Positions 17,901 through 25,091 of a stretch of 64,000 nt of DNA are shown here, in pieces; within the stretch, counting starts at the first letter, position 1, and every line of letters starts with the position of its first letter. A program made the position numbers and the translations under genes. Location: NCBI GenBank assembly GCA_016937795.1, contig JAFGVV010000039.1, forward strand, positions 24,694 through 88,693. Direction: 5' to 3'. A model generated the notes under the pieces. The model searched no databases. It saw nothing but the letters and a program-made list of their open reading frames with translations, and had not been told where the DNA came from. The DNA comes from Paludibacteraceae bacterium (lineage in GTDB: Bacteria > Bacteroidota > Bacteroidia > Bacteroidales > Paludibacteraceae).

Positions 17901-19434
17901 AGTGGTGCTTGGCTCGGGTGCTTATCGCATTGGTTCGTCGGTGGAATTCGACTGGTGTGGCGTAAATGCGCTGATGACCATTCGTAAAGAAGGACTCCGC
18001 TCGGTAATGATCAACTACAATCCCGAAACGGTTTCGACCGACTACGATATGTGCGACCGTCTCTACTTCGACGAGTTAAGCTTCGAACGTGTGATGGATA
18101 TTATGGAACTCGAAAATCCAATGGGAACTATCGTTTCTACCGGAGGGCAGATTCCGAATAACTTAGCCATGAAGCTTGCTGATGCCAATGTGACCATTCT
18201 GGGTACACAGGCTGTGGATATCGACCGCGCCGAAGATCGTCATAAATTCTCGTCGATGCTCGATGCACTTGGCATTGACCAGCCACGCTGGAAAGAACTT
18301 ACCACTTTCGAAGATGTGAAAGAATTTGTGGCCGAAGTAGGATTCCCTGTATTGGTGCGTCCTTCGTATGTGCTTTCGGGTGCGGCCATGAATGTGTGTC
18401 ACGATGCTTCGCAATTGGAAAACTTCCTGAAATTAGCGACAGAAGTGTCGAAAAAACATCCGGTAGTAATTTCGGAATTCCTTGAACGTTGCAAAGAAAT
18501 TGAAATTGACGCAGTGGCCAAAGATGGCGAAATTATGGTGTATGCCATTTCGGAGCACGTGGAGTTTGCAGGTGTTCACTCAGGTGACGCTACCACACAA
18601 TTCCCTCCGCAGAAAATTTATGTGGAAACCATTCGCCGTATTAAAAAAATAGCGGGAGAAATTGCGCGTTCGCTGAATATCTCCGGACCATTCAACATAC
18701 AATTCTTAGCCAAGGACAATTATATCAAGGTAATTGAATGTAACCTTCGCTCGTCGCGTTCGTTCCCATTCGTATCCAAAGTGTTGAAACTGAACTTTAT
18801 TGAACTGGCCACCAAAGTAATGCTCGGCTTGCCGGTTGAAAAACCCGAAAAATCGGCTTTCGACCTGGATTACGTAGGTATCAAAGCTTCGCAATTCTCA
18901 TTCCACCGTCTGCAACAGGCCGATCCTGTGTTAGGAGTGGATATGGCTTCGACCGGTGAAGTGGGCTGTATTGGTGACGATTTTCACGAAGCAATCCTGA
19001 AATCGCTGCTCTCGGTTGGTTTCCGCATTCCGAAGAAACGGATTCTGATTTCGTCGGGCGAGCCCAAATCGAAAGTAGAACTGCTCGATGCAATGTATCT
19101 GCTTCAGAAAAAAGGTTACGAACTTTTTGCTACACGTGGGTCGCAACGCTTCTTAGCTGAAAATGGCATCGAAGCCACAGCTGTAAGCTGGCCCGATGAA
19201 GAAGGCGATTTGAATGTAAAAACCATGCTTTCGAACAAAGGTTTCGATTTAGTAATCAATATACCGAAAGATACCACCGAACGTGAATTGCGTAACGACT
19301 ACGCTATTCGTCGTGGTGCTATCGACTTTAATATCCCGCTTTTGACCAATGCACGACTGGCTTCGGCCTTTATTACTGCATTCTGCAATATGACTGTGGA
19401 GGATATTAAGATTAAAAGCTGGGACGAATACTAA
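14989..19434 (+). CDS. carAB: Carbamoyl-phosphate synthase, small and large subunits fused
   Basis: One frame of 1481 residues encodes both subunits of glutamine-dependent carbamoyl-phosphate synthase, which makes carbamoyl phosphate from glutamine, bicarbonate and 2 ATP for pyrimidine and arginine synthesis. Residues 1-355 are CarA, with the amidotransferase triad Cys251 (GICMGNQ), His335 and Glu337 (FHPEAAS). A linker of about 58 residues follows. Residues 414-1481 are CarB: two ATP-grasp halves (VRAAYALGGLGSGF, IEVNARLSRSSALAS; then VRPSYVLSGAAMNV, ECNLRSSRSFPFVS) and a C-terminal MGS-like regulatory domain with ATRGS. The linker contains RSPLNPPSGDLK and KSPEGGFRG, encoded by two arms of a 29-bp inverted repeat. 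All catalytic motifs look intact. Fused forms are known in eukaryotes; here the two genes are otherwise usually separate. A second carB follows. Confidence 0.93.
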   Translation: MQKYKPFHLVLEDGTVFEGKSFGFEKPVAGEVVFNTAMVGYPESLTDPSYAGQLLAITFPLVGNYGVPNDTIENGLSTFYESEKIQASALIISDFSFEYSHWNAVKSLSDWLKENEVPGIFGVDTRELTKLVREKGTMRGKLVFPDGDDIEFVNPDDENQVAKVSCKEVITYGNGSKRVLLVDCGVKHNIIRCLLKRDTTVIRVPWDYDYNHMEFDGLFISNGPGDPEYAQDTVRHIQETMKTGKPIFGICMGNQLLSVAGGAKTYKLKYGHRSHNQPVQLAGTQRAFITSQNHGFAVDNSTLSADWEPLFVNMNDGTNEGIRHKTMPWFSAQFHPEAASGPTDTEFLFDVFLNLLRSPLNPPSGDLKIADFDVVSMIEEELQSKKAAVNQPKLPEFLEREKSPEGGFRGLDGVAKVLVLGSGALKIGEAGEFDYSGSQALKALKEEGIETVLINPNIATVQTSEGIADKVYFLPVTPDFVERVIEKERPDGVFLSFGGQTALNCGVALYRDKIFEKYNVRVLGTPVQSIIDTEDREIFNSKLAEIDVKYIKSEAVTNLEDATRAANELGYPVIVRAAYALGGLGSGFCDNDEELKTLVDKAFAYSNQVLVEKSLKGWKEIEYEVVRDRYDNCITVCNMENFDPLGIHTGESIVVAPSQTLTNSEYHKLRELAIRIIRHIGIVGECNVQYAFDTESEDYRVIEVNARLSRSSALASKATGYPLAFVAAKLGLGYGLPELKNSVTKDTSAFFEPALDYIVCKIPRWDLGKFQGVSRLLGSSMKSVGEIMSIGRTFEEAIQKGIRMTGLGMHGFVGNKELFVDDLDKALNEPTDHRIFYLNQAFELGYTVDRLHELTKIDRWFLYKLERIKKLERELTAVESLDTLSDELLKEAKVAGFSDFQITRFVTKCSKDDMDEQIKVTRAHRKSRGIVPVVKQIDTLAAEYPAQTNYLYLTYSGVAGDMKYLGDHRSVVVLGSGAYRIGSSVEFDWCGVNALMTIRKEGLRSVMINYNPETVSTDYDMCDRLYFDELSFERVMDIMELENPMGTIVSTGGQIPNNLAMKLADANVTILGTQAVDIDRAEDRHKFSSMLDALGIDQPRWKELTTFEDVKEFVAEVGFPVLVRPSYVLSGAAMNVCHDASQLENFLKLATEVSKKHPVVISEFLERCKEIEIDAVAKDGEIMVYAISEHVEFAGVHSGDATTQFPPQKIYVETIRRIKKIAGEIARSLNISGPFNIQFLAKDNYIKVIECNLRSSRSFPFVSKVLKLNFIELATKVMLGLPVEKPEKSAFDLDYVGIKASQFSFHRLQQADPVLGVDMASTGEVGCIGDDFHEAILKSLLSVGFRIPKKRILISSGEPKSKVELLDAMYLLQKKGYELFATRGSQRFLAENGIEATAVSWPDEEGDLNVKTMLSNKGFDLVINIPKDTTERELRNDYAIRRGAIDFNIPLLTNARLASAFITAFCNMTVEDIKIKSWDEY
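16060..16220. repeat. 29-bp perfect inverted repeat inside the carAB linker
   Basis: Arm 1 at 16060-16088 and arm 2 at 16192-16220 are exact reverse complements, 103 bp apart. Each contains its own small palindrome (CCCCTTCAGGGG type). Such C-rich and G-rich units are typical of intergenic repeats in this phylum, yet both are here in frame within a coding sequence. Confidence 0.9.
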
Positions 19435-19445
19435 CCCCAGCCTAA

Positions 19446-19560
19446 CCCTCCCCAATGGGGAGGGGACCTGCAAATAATCTGCCTGATGGCAGATAAACCT
19501 ATGGAAGTGTGCTTCCGGTTGTTAGATTAAAAAACAAGCGACCGGAAGTTACTTCTGCCA
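19446..19560. repeat. Structured repeat region between carAB and carB
   Basis: Contains CCCTCCCC-AAT-GGGGAGGG (19446-19464), TCTGCC-TGAT-GGCAGA (19478-19493) and TTCCGGT/ACCGGAA arms further on. The first hairpin starts 12 nt after the carAB stop and may slow or stop transcription, but it has no clear T-run. Confidence 0.6.
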
Positions 19561-19639
19561 ACCTGAACAACCTGAAGCTTTGAAACAAAGAGTAAAGAAT
19601 GTTGGATGCGTGATTTATTGAGAATTGATTACGAAGCAG

Positions 19640-19685
19640 AAAATCTTCAAATTTCAAATCTTCAAATCCCAAATCCCAAATCAAA
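19640..19685. repeat. Short-period AAATCTTCAAATC-type repeat
   Basis: Tandem-like degenerate copies of CTTCAAAT and CCCAAAT, the inverted form of the repeat at 11325-11392. Non-coding; lies just upstream of the second carB. Confidence 0.65.
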
Positions 19686-19745
19686 ATTCTGAACCTCTGA
19701 GTTTTCTGTTTCTTGCACGATAACAATAAACTAAAAATATTGAAA

Positions 19746-22700
19746 ATGGATCAATCAATCAAGAAAGTGATTTTGCTCGGCTCGGGCGCACTTAAGATCG
19801 GTCAGGCCGGCGAATTCGACTATTCGGGCTCGCAGGCGCTGAAAGCATTGAAAGAAGAGGGTATCGAAACGGTATTGATTAACCCTAATATCGCCACTAT
19901 ACAGACTTCAGAAGGCATTGCTGACAAAGTGTATTTCCTGCCCATTACGCCGCATTTTGTGGAAGAAGTAATTAAAAAAGAAAAACCTGATGGCATTTTG
20001 CTGGCTTTTGGCGGACAAACAGCCCTGAATTGTGGTACCGAAATGTACCTGGATGGCACTTTGCAGAAGTACGGTATTAAAGTACTTGGTACATCGGTTG
20101 AGGCTGTTATGATTACCGAAGACCGCGATTTGTTTGTAAAAAAACTAAACGAAATTGACGCCAAAACACCGGTTTCGCAGGCTGTGGAGTCGCTTGCCGA
20201 TGCCCTTACAGCCGCCCGTCGTATTGGCTATCCGGTAATGGTGCGCTCGGCTTACGCTTTGGGTGGGCTTGGTTCGGGCATTTGTGCCAACGAGCAGGAG
20301 TTTATTACACTTTGCGAAAGTGCTTTGGCTTATTCCAAACAAATTCTGGTTGAAGAAAGTCTCAAAGGCTGGAAAGAAATTGAATTTGAGGTGATTCGCG
20401 ATAAAAACGACCATTGCTTCACGGTTGTTCCAATGGAAAACTTCGACCCGCTGGGTATTCATACCGGCGAAAGTATAGTGGTTGCACCCATTATTTCGCT
20501 TTCGAAAGATCAGATTGCATTTCTGGAAGATGTAGCGCGTAAAGTGGTTCGTCATATCGGAATTGTGGGCGAATGTAATATACAGTATGCCTTTAATGCC
20601 GAAACAAACGATTATCGTATTATCGAAATCAATGCACGTCTGAGCCGTTCGTCGGCACTGGCTTCGAAAGCTTCAGGCTATCCACTGGCTTTTGTGGCTA
20701 CCAAGCTGGCTTTGGGCTACTCGCTCGATCAGATTGGCGAAATGGGAACGCCAAATTCAGCTTATGTGGCTCCTTTGGTGGATTATATGATTGTGAAAAT
20801 CCCACGTTGGGACCTTACCAAGTTCGTGGGTGTAAGCCGTGAAATTGGTTCGTCGATGAAGTCGGTGGGCGAAATTATGTCCATTGGTCAGTCGTTCGAA
20901 GAAATTATTCAGAAAGGTTTGCGCATGATAGGACAGGGAATGCATGGTTTTGTGGGTAACAATGACCTTGTGTTCGACGATGTGGCTTCGGCGCTCTCAA
21001 AACCTACCGACCTGCGTATTTTTGCTATTGCCGATGCTTTTGCCAAAGGATTTACAGTGGAACAAATTGTGGATCTGACAAAAATTGACCGATGGTTTAT
21101 CGAAAAACTTGAAAATATACATAAATACAGCCTTGTGCTTTCGTCGTACAACAGTATTGCCGACCTTGATGCCAGTGTGCTTGCCGAAGCCAAACGCCTC
21201 GGTTTTTCCGATTTCCAGATTGCCCGTTTCGTCGAAACTCCTGCAGGCTCTATGGAAAAAGAATTGCTTCAGGTGCGCGACAAACGTAAATCAGTTGGTA
21301 TTACACCCACAGTTCGTCGTATCAATACCGTAGCTTCCGATCACCCCGATAAAACCAATTATCTGTATTTTACTTACGGATCGGACAAGGCTTACAAGCC
21401 TGCCAAAGATGAGCGTGAAGCCATTGTGGTGCTTGGTTCGGGTGCTTATCGCATTGGTTCGTCGGTGGAATTCGACTGGTGTTCGGTCAATGCGGTTCAA
21501 ACTGCCCGTGAACTTGGTTACGAGTCGGTAATGATCAACTACAATCCTGAAACCGTTTCGACCGACTATGATATGTGCGATCGTTTGTATTTCGATGAAC
21601 TTTCGTTCGAACGTGTGTTGGATGTAATCGATATTGAGCAGCCCAAAGGTGTGATTGTGTCGATGGGCGGACAAATTCCAAATAACCTGGCCATGAAACT
21701 CGACCGTCAGAATGTGCCTATTCTTGGTACACCTGCCGCTTCGATCGACCGCGCCGAGAACCGTCATAAATTCTCAGCCATGCTCGATACACTTGGTATC
21801 GATCAGCCACGCTGGAAAGAACTCAGCAGTTTCGAGGAAATTGATGCCTTTATCGACGAAGTGGGATTCCCGGTACTTATACGTCCCTCGTATGTACTAT
21901 CGGGCGCAGCCATGAATGTATGTTTCGACAAGGAACAAATGACAAAATTCCTGACGCTTGCTGCCAATGTATCGAAAGAATATCCTGTGGTAGTTTCTTC
22001 GTTCCTGCAAAATGCCAAGGAAGTGGAATTCGATGCCGTAGCTCAGAATGGCGAAGTGGTGGAATATGCCATTTCGGAACATGTGGAATTTGCCGGGGTA
22101 CACTCGGGCGATGCTACGCTTGTGTTCCCGGCTCAGAAAATTTATTTCGAAACAATGCGCCGCATTAAAAAGATTTCGAAACAAATTGCCCGCGAACTTA
22201 ATATCTCAGGACCTTTTAATATCCAGTTCTTAGCCAAAAACAACGATATCAAAGTAATTGAATGTAACCTGCGTGCTTCGCGTTCGTTCCCTTTTGTATC
22301 GAAGGTTCTGAAACGTAACTTTATTGAAACAGCTACCCGCATTATGCTCAATGCGCCATACAGTCGCCCCGATTCGTCGGTGTTCGATCTTGAGCATATC
22401 GGAGTAAAAGCTTCGCAGTTCTCTTTTGCCCGTTTGCAAAATGCCGACCCGATTTTAGGTGTGGACATGTCGTCGACTGGTGAAGTAGGTTGCATTGGCG
22501 ACGATTTCAGAGAGGCATTGCTTAAATCGATGCTGTCGGTAGGTTACAATATACCGGGAAAAAACATTCTGGTGTCGTCGGGCGAAGCCAAATCGAAAGT
22601 GGATTTGCTCGAAGCCTGTCACATGCTTCACGACAATGGTTATAATATCTACAGCACTTCAGGTACAGCTGCATTCCTAAATGATAACGGTATTAAAGCA

Positions 22701-22958
22701 ATACCTGTGGCCTGGCCCGATGAGGAAGGAGAACTTCAGATAATGGAAATGCTCAACAAAAAGCAAGTCGATCTGGTGATCAATATTCCAAAAAATCAAA
22801 CCCGTCGTGAACTGACCAACGGTTACAAAATCCGTCGTGCGGCCATCGATTATAATATTCCATTGTTGACCAATGCGCGACTTGCGTCTGCATTTATATA
22901 TGCTTTCAGCACCCTCAGTCTCGACGATATTAAGATTAAAAGCTGGGACGAATATTGA
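19746..22958 (+). CDS. carB: Second carbamoyl-phosphate synthase large subunit
   Basis: A 1070-residue free-standing CarB, close in sequence along its whole length to the CarB half of the preceding fusion and ending in the same DDIKIKSWDEY-type tail. Both ATP-grasp halves are complete (VRSAYALGGLGSGI, IEINARLSRSSALAS; VRPSYVLSGAAMNV, ECNLRASRSFPFVS). The C-terminal MGS-like domain reads STSGT where the fusion has ATRGS, so effector control may differ. No second carA accompanies it, so it must borrow glutaminase activity, use free ammonia, or serve in a separate complex. ATG 19746 is chosen over an upstream TTG (19713) because MDQSIKKVILLGSGALKIG fits the family start. It probably arose by tandem duplication. 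Confidence 0.93.
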   Translation: MDQSIKKVILLGSGALKIGQAGEFDYSGSQALKALKEEGIETVLINPNIATIQTSEGIADKVYFLPITPHFVEEVIKKEKPDGILLAFGGQTALNCGTEMYLDGTLQKYGIKVLGTSVEAVMITEDRDLFVKKLNEIDAKTPVSQAVESLADALTAARRIGYPVMVRSAYALGGLGSGICANEQEFITLCESALAYSKQILVEESLKGWKEIEFEVIRDKNDHCFTVVPMENFDPLGIHTGESIVVAPIISLSKDQIAFLEDVARKVVRHIGIVGECNIQYAFNAETNDYRIIEINARLSRSSALASKASGYPLAFVATKLALGYSLDQIGEMGTPNSAYVAPLVDYMIVKIPRWDLTKFVGVSREIGSSMKSVGEIMSIGQSFEEIIQKGLRMIGQGMHGFVGNNDLVFDDVASALSKPTDLRIFAIADAFAKGFTVEQIVDLTKIDRWFIEKLENIHKYSLVLSSYNSIADLDASVLAEAKRLGFSDFQIARFVETPAGSMEKELLQVRDKRKSVGITPTVRRINTVASDHPDKTNYLYFTYGSDKAYKPAKDEREAIVVLGSGAYRIGSSVEFDWCSVNAVQTARELGYESVMINYNPETVSTDYDMCDRLYFDELSFERVLDVIDIEQPKGVIVSMGGQIPNNLAMKLDRQNVPILGTPAASIDRAENRHKFSAMLDTLGIDQPRWKELSSFEEIDAFIDEVGFPVLIRPSYVLSGAAMNVCFDKEQMTKFLTLAANVSKEYPVVVSSFLQNAKEVEFDAVAQNGEVVEYAISEHVEFAGVHSGDATLVFPAQKIYFETMRRIKKISKQIARELNISGPFNIQFLAKNNDIKVIECNLRASRSFPFVSKVLKRNFIETATRIMLNAPYSRPDSSVFDLEHIGVKASQFSFARLQNADPILGVDMSSTGEVGCIGDDFREALLKSMLSVGYNIPGKNILVSSGEAKSKVDLLEACHMLHDNGYNIYSTSGTAAFLNDNGIKAIPVAWPDEEGELQIMEMLNKKQVDLVINIPKNQTRRELTNGYKIRRAAIDYNIPLLTNARLASAFIYAFSTLSLDDIKIKSWDEY

Positions 22959-23000
22959 TTTTATTTACAATTTAATCATTTTCAATTTACAATTTTTATT

Positions 23001-23024
23001 AGAGGCGCAAGATATTGCGCCTCT
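23001..23024 (+). terminator. Hairpin downstream of second carB
   Basis: AGAGGCGCAA-GATA-TTGCGCCTCT, a perfect 10-bp stem 42 nt after the stop codon. No strong T-run follows, so it may be a weak or Rho-assisted terminator. Confidence 0.55.
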
Positions 23025-23056
23025 GATAATATTGAACCCTAAGCAGTAAATAAGAT

Positions 23057-23102
23057 CAAAGACAAAAGACAAAAGACAAAAGACGTGACAAAGACAAAAG
23101 AC
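23057..23102. repeat. CAAAAGA tandem repeat
   Basis: Repeats of CAAAGA/CAAAAGA units in a 46-bp stretch. It is intergenic and has no spacer structure. Confidence 0.75.
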
Positions 23103-23401
23103 TGTGTTGCGCATGAAACATTCCGAATCAACTCCTGAATGCTAAACGCGAAACCCTGAAACTCTGAAACTCTGAAACTTCAAAATGCTAAAAATAGTTT
23201 AAATAAGTTTTTAAATAATAATAATTCCGTTCGGAAAGTATTTCACAAATAATTTGTCGTTTCTTTGTCCTCCGAAAAAGGATATTGTATATTTTCGTCA
23301 GTCTGTTCACAACTTATCCGCATTTATGCGCACTTTGTTCCCCGCCTACGTAATTACACTTCGCTTTCTCATTATTATTTATTTTTACACATTATTTTTT
23401 T

Positions 23402-23647
23402 ATGAACATCTACGTAGGTAACTTAAGTTACAAAGTAAAAGAAAACGACCTTAGAGCCGTTATGGAAGAGTATGGTCAGGTTGACTCATGCAAGATTATC
23501 ACCGATCGCGATACACGCAAATCAAAAGGCTTCGCTTTCGTTGAAATGCCCGACGATGCTGCTGCCCGTACTGCTATCACCGAACTTAACGGTGCTGAAT
23601 ACGACGGTCGCACAATGGTATTGAAAGAAGCTACTCCAAGAAGCTAA
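23402..23647 (+). CDS. Small RRM RNA-binding protein
   Basis: An 81-residue single-RRM protein that binds single-stranded RNA. RNP2 is IYVGNL (3-8) and RNP1 is KSKGFAFVEM (about 40-49), with the aromatic residues in place. In Bacteroidota such proteins are abundant regulators that may act as chaperones of mRNA. The leader is AT-rich and T-rich before the ATG. An 8-bp stretch CCTACGTA (23345-23352) can pair with TACGTAGG (23411-23418) in the early coding sequence, which would hide the start region; autoregulation is only a suggestion. The gene ends at a strong hairpin terminator. Confidence 0.93.
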   Translation: MNIYVGNLSYKVKENDLRAVMEEYGQVDSCKIITDRDTRKSKGFAFVEMPDDAAARTAITELNGAEYDGRTMVLKEATPRS

Positions 23648-23670
23648 TTCAAAACCCAAGCAAAAAACAA

Positions 23671-23706
23671 AACAACCCTGTTGGTATTATACCGACAGGG
23701 TTGTTT
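23671..23706. terminator. Bidirectional intrinsic terminator
   Basis: The arms AACAACCCTGT (23671-23681) and ACAGGGTTGTT (23695-23705) pair, with an extra inner GGTA/TACC stem. T-rich stretches follow on both strands, serving the RRM gene (plus) and the DUF3472 gene (minus). Confidence 0.85.
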
Positions 23707-23728
23707 CGTTTATTAAGTGGTAGTTTGC

Positions 23729-24988
23729 TTATTTGAAATCGGCCAGATCGATATCCGGTTTTCTAAAAGATTTCAGACTTTTGAATTTGGTGCGGTATGT
23801 GGTGTTTTGATCAAAGAAACCACCCATTTTCAGGAAGAAACCTTTTTTTGTAACACCACCGGCATAGTCGAAACGGCGTTGTGCGTGTGCTGTGGCATCG
23901 TAAGTGAATGTGGCTTCGGTTACGGGATACCAGTCGCCCTGTACGTCCACAACCCACTGATTGCTGTAGGTGGCCATGCGAGTTTTGTCGCCCTGATCGG
24001 GGATGAAGTTTTCGAGGAATGAGTGAAAGCGCTTCAGGTAAGTGTTTGTTTTCGGGCGTTTGAACGAGGCCATAAGCATCCACTGTTTTGTTTCAGGGTC
24101 GTGAAACCAGGCTGTGTAAGTGCTATTGTTTTTACCGTCGGGGACGCCGCGCAGTAAAAATCCGTAGCGCACGCCGGCTTTCCATGGGAAACGCATAAAA
24201 CTTTGTCCGCCGGAACCTTCGTTGCCAAATTCACCTGAATTTACTTTTTCACCTTTTTTGAGCAGTACAATTTTTTCTTCGTCGGGAATGGCATTCGGAT
24301 CGTCGGTATGAAAGGGACTCCACACCGAGAACAATACGCGGCGTTCGGTAGGTGAATTTACCTGTATGCCAAAATATCCCTCGCCAAATCCATTGGCCAT
24401 AAAATACGAACCAATTTGATCCTGACCTTTCGGAACTTCAATTTCGGAATAATACCATTCGGTTTCGAGTGCGCATGGCGGTATGGTATAAGCCAAATGT
24501 ACCGAAGGGCCTCGACGTCCGAAGTATGTGTTTTCCTGATCGATGAATTTTACAAGTGTGGCATCGCCCGCCAATAGAAGGTTTTGAAGATTTCCATAGT
24601 TGCTTCCGCTGCGCTTTTTGCCCTGTATTGTCATTTTGTAATGACCGGCTTTTTTGAAGTTGATTTCGCCAAGTTCAATTTTTGAATCGGAGGCACTCAC
24701 CTGTTTCAGGAATGTTTTTCCAGCCACTTTAATTTTCAGTTCAGCAGTTTGATTCGCTTCCATTTCGATGGCTACAGGTAGCTTACAGGCTTTTGTGATG
24801 TAAAAATAGAGATCGATTTTTTGCTTGCTGTCGGTCCATTGTTCCATTTTCCCCGAACGGAGAAGGGCTTTTGTACTTTCGTTAGCTGCCCAGGCATTGC
24901 TGCGTACCGGAATTGAAATGTTGTAACTGCCTTGTGCCAATAGTAATAAGGGCAGAAGGACTAAGATTGAGAGAAGTGTTTTTTTCAT
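23729..24988 (-). CDS. DUF3472 / DUF5077 secreted protein
   Basis: A 419-residue protein with a signal peptide (MKKTLLSILVLLPLLLLAQG). The N-terminal part (about 20-150) looks like the DUF5077 beta-sandwich, and the rest like DUF3472 (YYSEIEVPKGQDQIGSYFMANGFGEGYFGIQ and the SVWSPFHTDDPNAIPDEEKI segment). Both are found in secreted proteins of polysaccharide-degrading Bacteroidota; no enzyme activity is established. It faces the GH16 gene divergently across about 100 AT-rich bases and ends against the RRM gene's terminator. Confidence 0.88.
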   Translation of the reverse strand: MKKTLLSILVLLPLLLLAQGSYNISIPVRSNAWAANESTKALLRSGKMEQWTDSKQKIDLYFYITKACKLPVAIEMEANQTAELKIKVAGKTFLKQVSASDSKIELGEINFKKAGHYKMTIQGKKRSGSNYGNLQNLLLAGDATLVKFIDQENTYFGRRGPSVHLAYTIPPCALETEWYYSEIEVPKGQDQIGSYFMANGFGEGYFGIQVNSPTERRVLFSVWSPFHTDDPNAIPDEEKIVLLKKGEKVNSGEFGNEGSGGQSFMRFPWKAGVRYGFLLRGVPDGKNNSTYTAWFHDPETKQWMLMASFKRPKTNTYLKRFHSFLENFIPDQGDKTRMATYSNQWVVDVQGDWYPVTEATFTYDATAHAQRRFDYAGGVTKKGFFLKMGGFFDQNTTYRTKFKSLKSFRKPDIDLADFK

Positions 24989-25020
24989 TGCTTTATTGAT
25001 TATATTATAATAATAAATTA

Positions 25021-25056
25021 TATCTTTGTGTTATAATAAAATAAAATACAAATATA
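25021..25056. promoter_or_regulatory. Facing -7 boxes between DUF3472 and GH16 genes
   Basis: Plus strand: TATCTTTG at 25021-25028, pointing at the GH16 gene. Minus strand: TATATTTG (complement of 25049-25056), pointing at the DUF3472 gene. They face each other, so the two transcripts would begin in the same few bases. The -33 boxes are weak. Confidence 0.45.
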
Positions 25057-25091
25057 AGGATAATAAATCTAATTAATTAATCAAATGTGGT

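Larger units (their letters stand above)
22959..23401. other. Intergenic region with repeats before the RRM gene
   Basis: No ORF supported. It holds a hairpin after carB (23001-23024), a CAAAAGA-type tandem repeat (23057-23102), CTGAAACT-type repeats (about 23156-23180) and the long leader of the RRM gene. A weak promoter-like pair, TTTG (23264-23267) and TATTTTCG (23290-23297), has a longer spacer than usual. Confidence 0.6.

Noticed and set aside
23057..23102. CAAAAGA repeat considered as a CRISPR array
   Set aside because: Units are 6-10 bp with no spacers of regular length, no leader and no cas genes nearby.
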